From contig NC_064830.1 of assembly GCF_024166365.1 (NCBI RefSeq), forward strand, positions 92,558,968 through 92,622,967: a stretch of 64,000 nucleotides of DNA, given 5' to 3'. The translations under genes and the position numbers were made by a program. The notes beneath the pieces are model-generated. The model ran no database searches and was not told where the DNA came from. It was given only the letters and a program-made list of their open reading frames with translations. This stretch comes from Elephas maximus indicus (lineage: Eukaryota; Chordata; Mammalia; Proboscidea; Elephantidae). Shown here in pieces: positions 23,600-33,174 of this stretch. Numbering within the stretch: position 1 is the stretch's first letter; every line of letters begins with the position of its first letter.

Positions 23600-24115
23600 T
23601 AATAAAATAGTCACTTTTATTTCTTAGCAAAACTATTTCCTCCGTGAGGGGTATTTACAACAGAGAAGGAAAAGAAGGGGTAAATTCACAGCGATCTGGA
23701 GAGGGTGGGGAGGTTCGTGGGAGGCCCAAAGGAAGGAGACAGACACGCTGCTTCACACAACTAACTGAAACTGCTTTTTCCGGTTTCGGACGGGGAAGTC
23801 CCTGACGGGACGAGGTGAGGACCGGGGCCCCCTGGGGAGGAGATTCACACAAACCACCTGCCCGCCCGCTTGGGCTGGCCCCAGGTCACCACGAGTGAGT
23901 TTGGGAGATCGGGCTTCGGATCCAAGAGGTATGACAGGTCTTGGCACAGCCCTGGGGCGGGGCTCGGCCCGCAGGCCAAGGAGGAAGGGCGAGAGCGGGG
24001 CCGGGAGGCGGCCGAGGGGCGGGGCCGGGGCGCATGCAAACATCGAGAAGGGAGAGGAGCGACACGGAGGGGGAACTGCGGCGCGCGGGCCGGGGGCCCG
24101 CGGGGCCGGGGCGGG
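23600..24115 (-). other. VGF: VGF 3' UTR with polyadenylation signal
   Basis: About 500 bp follow the VGF stop on the minus strand, up to a minus-strand AATAAA at 23616-23621 (TTTATT on the plus strand). A second plus-strand AATAAA at 23601 is in the wrong orientation for VGF. Confidence 0.75.
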
Positions 24116-25972
24116 TCACGGGCGCCGGAGCAGCACGTGCTCAATGTAATTCTCCAGCTCCTCCTGCTCCTGCAGCCGGCGCTCCTCCGCCTCCGCCTCC
24201 TCTTGAGCGCGCCGAGCCTGGGCCTCCAGGCCGGGATAGTGGCGCGGAGGCGGCAGGGCGTGGTGATAGTGGCGGCGGCGCGAGGCGGCTGGTGGCTGCA
24301 GTGTCCGCGGCCGGATGTAGTTGGGAAAAGGGTGATAGGGGCCCGGGGAAAACACCTCGTCCTCCTCCCGATCCCAGGGCGGGAGCACCTCGTTCCAGTC
24401 GGGCAGCTCATCTTGAGCGGGCGCGGGGACAGGGGGCGGGGGCTGCGGGGAGCGGACGTGAGTGGGGGCGGGCGCAGCACGGGGGGGCGGCACAGGCTCT
24501 GGAGGGGCGTTCTTCTTCCGCTTCCGCTTCTCTTCCACCTCCTCGATGATGCTGACCACGTCGTCGGCTGGCAGGTGTAGTTTAGTGGACAGCTCAATGA
24601 GGCTATCAATAGTCTGCGGATCCATCTCTTCGTCGTCGTCGTCCTCCTCCCCGCCCTCCTCTGCCCCTTCAGCCCCCTTCCGCCGGTGGCCCGGCGTCTC
24701 CTCCTGGGAGCGCTTGTCCTCGGCTCCGGCTTCACCGTCCTCCTCCTCTGCGAACAGTAGCGCGTTCTGCCGCGCCCTCTCTGCCTCCTCCGCCTCTGCC
24801 TCCGCCTCCGCCGCCTCCTCATCCTCTTCCTCCTCCCTCTCCTCCCCACCGTGCCTTTCCTGCTCCGCTTCCTCCTCCTCCCTCTGGCTCTGTTGCTCCT
24901 CCTCCTCCTCCTGCAGCCCCCGACCCCCAAGGCCGCGCTGCCTGGCCCCGCCCTGCAGCAAATACTGGAGCAGTAAGTCGGAGGCGAGGTCTGCCAGCCG
25001 CTCCTCCTGCGCCGCGGCCTGCCGCGTGGCCTCCGCCTGCCGCCGCCCGGCCACTACCTGCGCCAGCCCTTGCTGTAAAAGGCGCTCTCCCGCCTCAGAG
25101 CCGCCCAGAAGCGAGCTCTCTGGCCGGCGCGCCTTGGGAAAGGGGGCTCCCAGGCCTTGGTACGCCTTAGACAGGGGTGCCAATGCCTCGTCCGGGTGTG
25201 TTTTGGGAGAAGGCACCCCTTCTCCGAACTGGTGGCTTTCGGACGGGGACCCACTGTCGGGCACCCGCGCCTGAAATTGCGGGGGGGCCGGGGGCGGCAG
25301 GGGCGCGCGCTCAGGGACGCGCGCCTGGAACTCTCCCCAGGAAGCGCGCCACACGCGCTCCGGCCCGGGGCTCTCCAGGTTGACTCGGGTCAGCGTGTGC
25401 GTGCGGGTTTCCGTCTCTGCTGCCGCCGTCTCTTGCTGGCGCTTGGTGTTGCTCGGACTGAAATCTCGCAGTTCCTGGAGTAGGGACGCTAGCGCCTCGA
25501 GCTCCTCGGAAGGGTAGCCCACCTCGGGACGACTCTCCTCCTGAGGCTGGGGGCGAGGCGGGACCGGGGGCGCTTGGGTCTCTGGAGCCGGGAGGCTGTG
25601 GGTCTGGCTGCGCACGGTTTCAGTCACCAGAGCTTCTGCTGCTTCTTCCCCTGGCCCCTGCTGGGAGCCGCCCGGCGCCGGGGGCGAGGCCGGACGGTCG
25701 AGTGCCTGCAGCAGCACCGCGGCCAGCGCCCGGGGATCCACGCCCTGGAAAAGCTCTCCCTGGTCCTGCGTCTCGGAATTCCGAGCAGCTCGAACCTCTG
25801 GGATGCTGCCATCCTTTAACCCGGGCACTGCGTCCCCAGCTACCGACTCTTTATGGTCAGAGCTGAAAGGAGGTGACTGTGCCTCAGGGCGCCCCGGGGG
25901 CGCTGCCCCCAGTCCCTGAATCAATAGAAGGAAGCAGAAGAGGGCGGAAGCCAGCAACTGGGGAGATTTCAT
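24116..25972 (-). CDS. VGF: VGF nerve growth factor inducible, neuroendocrine peptide precursor, complete
   Basis: VGF is a secreted granin-like precursor processed in dense-core vesicles into bioactive peptides acting in energy balance, synaptic plasticity and pain. The CDS lies in one exon and encodes 618 residues (human 615). I chose the ATG at 25970-25972 because it opens a clear signal peptide (MKSPQLLASALFCFLLLIQG). The frame stays open further upstream, but a splice acceptor at 25993-25994 cuts it off. Known peptide boundaries fall exactly where expected. NERP-1 is 283-308 followed by Gly-Arg-Arg. NERP-2 is 312-349. TLQP-21 is 557-577, TLQP-62 is 557-618, AQEE-30 is 589-618 and LQEQ-19 is 600-618. 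Residues 354-450 form long Glu-rich tracts with dibasic cleavage sites nearby. The last residues read LLRRP. No disruption is seen. Confidence 0.97.
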   Translation of the reverse strand: MKSPQLLASALFCFLLLIQGLGAAPPGRPEAQSPPFSSDHKESVAGDAVPGLKDGSIPEVRAARNSETQDQGELFQGVDPRALAAVLLQALDRPASPPAPGGSQQGPGEEAAEALVTETVRSQTHSLPAPETQAPPVPPRPQPQEESRPEVGYPSEELEALASLLQELRDFSPSNTKRQQETAAAETETRTHTLTRVNLESPGPERVWRASWGEFQARVPERAPLPPPAPPQFQARVPDSGSPSESHQFGEGVPSPKTHPDEALAPLSKAYQGLGAPFPKARRPESSLLGGSEAGERLLQQGLAQVVAGRRQAEATRQAAAQEERLADLASDLLLQYLLQGGARQRGLGGRGLQEEEEEQQSQREEEEAEQERHGGEEREEEEDEEAAEAEAEAEEAERARQNALLFAEEEDGEAGAEDKRSQEETPGHRRKGAEGAEEGGEEDDDDEEMDPQTIDSLIELSTKLHLPADDVVSIIEEVEEKRKRKKNAPPEPVPPPRAAPAPTHVRSPQPPPPVPAPAQDELPDWNEVLPPWDREEDEVFSPGPYHPFPNYIRPRTLQPPAASRRRHYHHALPPPRHYPGLEAQARRAQEEAEAEERRLQEQEELENYIEHVLLRRP

Positions 25973-26690
25973 GACCAAGCGGCTGCCGAACACTGTAAAA
26001 AGGGATAAGGCCAAAGAAAGAGGGGATTTCTGTAAGAATTCCCTGCTTTCTAATTCTACATTCCCTTCCCCCATCTTTAATCGGGAAATCCAGGGCTTCC
26101 CTCCTGGCCCCAACCTTACCCAGAAGAGGAACGTTCAGAAGCAAAGGAGGAAGAGTTTGTGCAGACCTCCAGAGTCGTGTAAATGGGAAAGGAACGCCCG
26201 TATCCCTCGCTCTCTGAATTCTTCCTCGCCCCCTTCCCTGAACCATCTCACTGCCAGCGCCCACGTACTTAGCAGCAAGGGGAAAAAAAATCTCTGCTCT
26301 CGCCCCACAGGACTCCCCGGATGGTGCGTGGGCGACTTCAGCAGGAGAAAAACGGCAACTCCCCATCTACCAGGAGTCCTTACCAGGGGCTCCCCGCTGT
26401 GTTTCAATACCCCCATCCAGGAGGAGAGAGAACCCTCCCTCATGCCCACGGTTGCCGAGGTTTTGACAGACGGACAGCGGAGTATTTACCAGCTGGTGTC
26501 ACGACGCTGGAGATGGAGAGGAGGCTCGGGGTGGGGTAGGGACAGGGGAAGATCGGGACGTGCCCGCCTTGGCTCCGGACGGTGGGTGGATGGAGTAGGA
26601 GCAACGGTCGAAGTCTGACGTCCAGTGGGCTGGGCTCAGCTGGGTCCGTGCGGCTCCGAGCGGCTCGCTAGCTCCGGCTTCAGCACGCTG
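25973..26690 (-). other. VGF: VGF 5' UTR: short leader of the coding exon, intron and probable non-coding exon(s)
   Basis: On the minus strand a good acceptor (CCTTTTTACAG) ends at 25993, so the coding exon begins at 25992. A donor G|GTAAAT at 26490/26489 would close a first non-coding exon that starts near 26690. A further donor G|GTAAGG at 26120/26119 could belong to an optional middle exon, which I recall for rodent VGF. The exon structure is inferred from splice motifs only. Confidence 0.55.
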
Positions 26691-26699
26691 GACAGCGCC
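26679..26699 (+). promoter_or_regulatory. VGF: RE1/NRSE (REST-binding) element at the VGF start region
   Basis: The 21-bp site has left half TTCAGCAC and right half GGACAGCGCC separated by GCT, a near-perfect match to the RE1 consensus. It sits about 15 bp downstream (minus-strand sense) of the VGF TATA box. REST silencing of neuronal secretory genes outside neurons is established. Binding here is inferred. Confidence 0.8.
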
Positions 26700-26714
26700 C
26701 GTGCCGAAGCTGCC

Positions 26715-26721
26715 TTATAAA
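26715..26721 (-). promoter_or_regulatory. VGF: VGF TATA box
   Basis: TTTATAA on the minus strand lies within CCTTTATAAGG. The expected start of transcription is near 26690, which makes VGF a TATA-containing inducible gene. Confidence 0.75.
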
Positions 26722-26760
26722 GGGGAGCGCGCGGAGTCACGTGGGCGCGCCCCGCCCCAC

Positions 26761-26768
26761 TGACGTCA
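26761..26768 (-). promoter_or_regulatory. VGF: VGF cAMP response element
   Basis: This is a perfect palindromic TGACGTCA about 40 bp upstream of the TATA box. A CRE at this place is known to mediate NGF and cAMP induction of rat VGF. Confidence 0.85.
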
Positions 26769-26822
26769 ATGTTCATTCATGGGGTAGCGGGCGGGCGCCG
26801 TGAGGCGGGAGGGCCCCCAGCG

Positions 26823-26827
26823 ATTGG
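26823..26827 (-). promoter_or_regulatory. VGF: VGF CCAAT box
   Basis: CCAAT on the minus strand (ATTGG on plus) lies about 55 bp upstream of the CRE, in the order known for the VGF promoter. Confidence 0.65.
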
Positions 26828-26907
26828 AGAGTGCGCTCCTTTTTAGGCCGGCGCCTGCGCGTTGGGGCCCCCGGCTTGAGGGGCGTGCGCTAGCCAAGCG
26901 CCGGGGA

Positions 26908-27022
26908 AATGAATGAATGAATGAATGAATGAATGAAATGCCGAGGCGGGCGGGGCAGGGGGCTATGAATGAATGAAGGAAGGACGAGGAGAAAAGGATG
27001 AATGAATGAATGGGAGAATGAA
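26908..27022 (+). repeat. (GAAT)n microsatellite, interrupted
   Basis: Tandem ATGA/GAAT units run at 26908-26938 and again at 26966-26980 and 26999-27022, separated by GC-rich sequence. The repeat lies just upstream of the VGF promoter. Confidence 0.9.
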
Positions 27023-27029
27023 TGGAAGG

Positions 27030-30000
27030 GTGGATGCAGAGGCCCTGGAAGGCGGGAAGGGTGGGTTACAGAGCAACTTGCAGCTTCCAGAGCCAGCACC
27101 GCTGAGCAGAATAGGAACCCGGCACTGCCAGCGACTGACAGGGCATCAGTCGGAGATCTTCACTGGGGAGGGGGAAGATAAAGGCTCGAAAGCCCGGAAG
27201 GGGACCCAGCTGCCTAACTCCTAACCGCGTGGTCCTTGGGGAACACGCCCAAGGACGGCGTAAACCCGAGAAGGGATGGATCTGCGCGCCTGCGGGTGCT
27301 GTCCTCGGATCTGCGGTGCGGGGTGCCGGGGCGGATGGGTGGATCTTGCGGTTTTGGTAATCCCCATCGGAAAGGGTCTGAGTCGGGGGAGGGGGGGAAG
27401 ACTGAGGATTTGTGTGCCTTTGAGTCGTGTCTATTCACTGCAGGTGCGTGTCTGAAGAAAAAGGTGTCTGTCCCTCTGTCCGGCTGACTGCCGCGTCTGT
27501 TGGCGCCCCCGCTGTGCCCCTTTTTCAGCCCACCTCTCCCCACCCTCCTCCTGCTTCCTTCCCTCCCGCCGCTTCCCCCCCCCGAAGGACGTTTGGAGGG
27601 CGAGAACAGATCAGGTGGGGAGGGGGTTGCGCAGGTGGGGGGAGTGACTCAACTCCAGCTCTCCCCACTGCTTAAAGGGAAGGTTTGAACACGGGGGGTG
27701 GGGGCTGCAACGTCAGAGATCGCCCTTCTCTGCCACCAGACCCTTCGTCCGTATCTCCTGCCAGAGGGGTTGGGGCTGGGGGCTTGGACAGCTAGAGGTT
27801 CCGGGGGTGGGGGGCGGGGGGCGATGACGCACAGATTGCGCAAAGAGAATCCATCAGCGAGCCAGGTCCGGTGAAGGGAGACCAGCCGTGGGCGGGGGTG
27901 GGGGGGACGGAAATGGGGAGGGGGCAGAGGAGGGGAGAGGTAAGCAAGGAGAGCAGCCACTGCAGGAGTGAAGGGGAGGGAAGGAGGCTGGAGGGGGCTG
28001 CGGTGAAAACAGAGAGCGGTGCGGGGGCGTGGGCAGGGAGGGGGGGAGTGACAATGACACACACCAGGCACACAAGAATTGCGGACACAAGGGTGCTTGT
28101 GGGCACACACAGGGCACCAACGCCCTGAGACTCAGGAAACCAAGCCCAAGGCTGTCAGGGGCTCAGGGACACTTTAGACTCGGTCCCCCCCACCATCTCT
28201 TCCTGTCTATCTCATCCACTTCTCTCTCTCTCACGTGCTTTCCCTCTAAGCCAGCAGTGGCTTCTCGCTTCCATCAGTGGCTGGACTTTCCCAGAAGAAA
28301 GCCCATCAGCTCTGCGGGGAAAGAGGTGGGGAGGAGAGGAGAGAGAGGAATGAGAAGGATGAGGGCAGGGGAGGAGGAAGCAATCTGAAACAGGTAGAGG
28401 GAACAGGCTAAAGGAGGGGAAAAATATCTGAGAACCAAGATGACTGTGGTGAAGCCAAAGAAAGGAGAGAGAGGAGGGGGCAGGAGACCCTGCGGCAGTG
28501 CCTCACACCCCCACACATGACTCTGCAGGCCCCCCCTTTCTCCCTCCCAGCTCTCCTTTCTCCCCCCTCCCCATCTCCCCTTCACCTTCCCAGCCTGGTG
28601 ACTGAGAGCCTGGTGGAATGGGGAGGGGGTCACGTTACCTTCCTGAGGAGGATGAATCAGAGAGATGGCTCAGACATCTGGAGAGGGGGAGGGGAAGCCA
28701 TCCAAGAGAGAAGGAAGCAGGGAGGGAGTCAGGAGGGCAGACTGAGAGGCTGATGGAGCTAAGAGACAGAGACCAAATGAGAGATGAGGAGAGACAGGTA
28801 CCTAAGGAAACCATGTACGCCAGTGCGTTTGTGTGGGTGCACACGCACCTGAGTGTGCATATACATGCATGTGCATGTGTTTTGTGTATACAGAGATTAA
28901 AAGATGCAGGGGAAAGAGAAAGGGAATGGGGGGGCAATTGTGTATTTAATTAGATCAAGAGTGGATGGGGCTGGTGGTATTTCCAAATGAAATATGTGAT
29001 CATTTTCTCCAATTTGTGTGACTCTGTTTTTGCCTGTTTCTAGGTGTCTGGGTGTAAGTGTGTTTGTGTTCTTGTCCCTTCTGAGTGCCTGTATACTCGT
29101 GTAGCTAGGAGTTTTTGAGTACACTCAGTTCTTAGCATCTGCTAGTGTGTCTGAAAAGTGTGCTTGGGTTGGTGCATCCTTAATGTGTGTGAGTATGGAT
29201 GTGTGTATATGTCTGTGTTCCTCCCTTGATGTGTGTCTTTGAGCATTTCTCTGGGTCCTTCCATGCCTGCCAGTATAAATTGGTGGTTATTTGTACGTCC
29301 ATGTGCCTTTGATCTTTCCTGCTCCCATTTGCCTCTATTTCTAGATCTTTGTGCCATACAGCCTCAGTATTCAAGCCTCTCAGAACCTCCAAGTTCTGGG
29401 TCCTCCCTTGTTTCCAGAGAGTTCCCCCATTCCTCTATTCTTCCCCAACCCACCCTGTTCCTCCGTCCACCCAACTCTGAAGGCCCAGGGGAACTTCCCA
29501 GAAATAGACATCCTAAGAACCTCAGCTATCATGAGGTGGAGGGAGGAATAGGGGAGCCAGGTGGAAGCCTGAGGCAACAAAGGCAATAGGCTTGGTGATT
29601 CCACAATCTAGATCTTGTTGCTTCTTGCCTGCAAGGTCTCTGGATCTCTGCACCTGCTTCTGTCTCTCCATCCATTTCCTACCTGTATCAGCTCATTCAC
29701 CCACCCCCATCTCCCTGGGATGTACTGTGCCCTTCATACCCTGGTTCCTCTAGGGGCTTCTGGAAAAGAGCTGAACTGAGGGCACATTCCTAGGATTGGA
29801 GAGATGAGGAAGATGGCAGGAAGGAAAGAGAAAGAGAGAGAGATCTGGAAAAAACAGCTGAGATGGGGCCTGGAGGGGATGCCTGGTGTTTGCTCCGAGT
29901 TGTTTGCATGAATCCATCTCTCTTCATCTTTGTTTCTGAATCTCCCATACTCTCCAGGAGGGTAGAAGAAGATGGGGTCCAGAAGAGTAATGGTCTAAGC

Positions 30001-33000
30001 AGAAGCTTTGGAAAAACCCAGGGAGGGAGGCGCAGCACTGGGTCTTTTCTCTGATAAGGGCTGGAAGAGAGAGGCAGGGGCTTGGGGCCCCGGCAGCTCA
30101 CCATCCCCCCCTTTCCCTCCCTGCCACCGGTGACTCACCTCTGCAGCCTTTCATTGCGTCAGCGCTGGGGGGGGGGTGGACAAGCAGGGAGGGGACACTT
30201 TATGAGAAGAGTGGGGGTCTCCACTTCGAACTATAAGAAGGTGCTGATGCCCCCCTGCAAATGGCCCCATTGGAATGCATTCTTGCCCTATTCCATGTCC
30301 ACTCCAGTTCTGTAGGATGAGGAGTCCTGGGGAGAGGGCTGGGGGCTGCTGGTGGGTCCCGGAAACAAGATGAGTGGCAGGAAGGGGGTGCTCACCCTGG
30401 TTTTCAGTCCTAGGGTTCCACTACCTTAGACCCCCCACCGGCTCATGAGTGGGGGAGGGGAGACCCAGCAAGCCGAGGGAGGGCAACGCCGCAGAGATGA
30501 GTCACCAAGAAAGGGAGGGAGAGAAACAGAGACGGGGAGAGACACAAAGAGAGACAGCTACTGGAGAGACTGAGAAAGGAAAATAAGCCCACACACCATG
30601 AAGGTGTTGTCCACAAACTAACCACAGCAAGGAAATTGTGTGCTGAACTAGCCCCTCCAACATCGACCTGCCAAACACACACAGCACACTATGGTACAGT
30701 TACACTGATTTTGAGACACACCCCTTACACAAACACAATGTCATACCTAGCCTGGCACAGCCGCCCAGACCTATGCTGAGGATGTGACCAGGGGAATGGA
30801 GATTCTCATTGACAGCCCTCATTCCTTTTACGAGGTGGCGAGAGGGGATCAAAACCTTCAAGGAATGCGACTTTAAAAATCCAAGATGCGGCTTCTGGGA
30901 CTCACAGGCTGCGCTGTGCACACGCGACGATACACACAAGTCACCTGCCTCCCCATCCACACGTACATAGTAACATATCAAGCATTGTCCTCATAAAAAA
31001 CAAAAAACACTTTGAGTCCCTGCTTCTGGGATACACCAGGCACATTGTTCCAAATACTTCCCACCCTGACACCCTCTGCGTCGTAAACACATGAACAGAA
31101 ACGGAGACACACAAAGACACCCATGGACACACTCACACGGACGGAAACCACCTTGCGCTGCCTTGCCAGTTTCAGCACACGTCCGGGCGCCCCCGCGTGT
31201 TACTTTTTGGAAGCGCAGTCTCCGCCGCTCCGGAGCTGGCTCCCGGGGGCGGAGCCCAGGCTCCCCTCTTCCCCATCCCCCTCCCCACCGCTTGGTGCCC
31301 ATCCGGGAATGGGGAAAGCGAGCACCGCTGGCTGTGGGCGAATCGAGAGCTGAAAGTTTGATGTCTGGATCCCGGGGCTGAGGGAGGTTAGTCCCGGATG
31401 TCAAGTGAAACTTGGGAGAGTGGCGAAGAACCCACAGACTCCCAGGTCCAGGAAAAAGCGAGGCCTGGAGCTAGCCAAGGAGCCTCTGTCCTGAGCAGCG
31501 GCTTCTTTATGCCGCTTGGTCAGGGTGGGGTGGGGGCGTACAACGGCTAGCAGCCCTCCTCCGCCCCCCCCCGCCCCCAGGAAGTCATTAGCCCCATTGC
31601 CAAGGGGCTTAGAGATCTCCAATACAGGCTCCCGGTGAAGGGGGGAGGATGATGCTTCTCAACTCTCCCCTTTGAGAAGTGAAATAGACCCAGAGGGTGG
31701 CCAAAGGGTCCATTTATTGCAATACAGCCATGGTCGAAGTGACAGGGAGAGTGGCAGCAGGGACAGGCGCAGGAGACAGTAAGGGCAGAGCAGCACAGCA
31801 GCCAACCGGAACTGGGGAAAGTGGTGAAGCAGTGGCTGTCCTCTTTGCCTACCTTTTTCCACCCCCTGGCGCCCTCCTCTGACCCCTTCCTGAATTTCAT
31901 TCTCAGCTAGTCCTGTGCTAGCTGTCACGGAATCCCTAACAACTGTCCATTGTCCAACAAGAAGTTCAGTGTCACACAGAGTGAGGCTCTGGGCATGCTC
32001 TGGGCGTGGGAAAGGTGAGTTCTAGTCCCTGCGAGGTCTCCAGCTTCTAGACTGACTTCTAAGTCACTTCGATCTTTCTGAGCCCCTGTTCGAGAATCCA
32101 GTACAGGAGAAAGCAGTATGCAAATGCAGCTGGTACTAGCATTTAAATAGAAGACCCACAAGGAGCATCCCTGATCCAAAGGAAGGGAGGAGTGTCCAGG
32201 AATATCTGGGGTTGGGGATTCCAGTCGTACTACCAGGCAGCCTGGTTTGAACCAGGAGACAGCCCCCAGCCCAGGGGCTCCACTGCACCAAATTCTCCAG
32301 CCAGACCCTCTAGTGGTTTGGGGGTATGGGAGAGTGGGTCTGTGAGATAGAAACATCATGCAAAGCTGGAGGAACCCTGCTCCCCCCACCACCACCACCC
32401 AGCCAGAGGGGCAGGCTCAGGAAGGCACAATACCAGAGTGTAAACAGGGGACCGAGTGGTGGGCTATTATACATTTCATTTACAGGATCTTTCAGTATTG
32501 AACACAGGGCAGGGGATGAGGAGATCACAGGAAAGAAAACGAAAGGGCAGAAAGACCGGCACTGAGGCGCTAAGTGTGGGAGAGGCCCCAGAACTAGTGA
32601 GGACAGACAGGAGGGAGAGAAGAAGCACAGGAGGCTGTGGGAGGCAAGAGCGCTGGGAAAACTCTTAGAGCTTGATAAAGGGCGGGAGGACGAAAAGTTA
32701 CTTTTATTAAGAGGCTGGGCTCCAGGCGGGTGCTGGGTGTTGCACACACTTCTCCCCGCTCCCACCACGAGGAGGCGTAAGGGAAAAGCAGGGAGAAGCC
32801 AGAAAGGGCAGAGGTCACTCCCAGGCCAGAGCGACAGGCAGGGAGAGGCTCTGCAGCCTGGGAAGGACCCGCTCTTTGGGGGGTAAGGGGAGAGGGTGGA
32901 CAATAGCAGCACATGGACTTCCCCTAAATCTGGTAGTCCAGGTCAGGGTGTGGGCCAAGGCGGCTGGGGGCGCTGGATGCAAGATGGCGGACAGAGAGGA

Positions 33001-33170
33001 CCCGGGAAGGGGAGGGTGGGAAGAGAAGGGCCTCAGGGAGCGGCGGGCGCCAGAGCTCCCGCCAGGGGGCAGAGGGAGAGGGCGGAGCTTGGAGATGGCA
33101 GGAGGCGGGGTTGGCTGGGGATCTGTGGAAAGGAGCCGGTCTAAAGTGCATCTCTTCCCCGGGGTTGGAA
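27030..33170. other. VGF-NAT16 intergenic region, no gene seen
   Basis: The region is mostly single-copy and purine-rich on the plus strand, with many G runs (27880-27920, 28020-28050, 30165-30180). A GT-rich stretch lies at 28800-29230. No SINE, LINE or LTR is recognised. AP-1-type sites TGACTCA (30131-30137) and TGAGTCA (30498-30504) and a CpG-rich patch at 31180-31390 are possible regulatory spots. The open frames here are short, mutually overlapping and without known domains. Confidence 0.5.
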
Positions 33171-33174
33171 GGCC

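Noticed and set aside
23845-24930. Long Arg-rich minus-strand open frame (361 codons) over VGF
   Set aside because: It is another frame of the GC-rich VGF coding exon, with biased composition caused by GAG/GAA repeats; no domain or independent signals.
24462-25274. Plus-strand Ser-rich open frame of 270 codons
   Set aside because: It is the antisense of VGF Glu-codon tracts (CTC/TCC read as Leu/Ser); no splice or promoter support.
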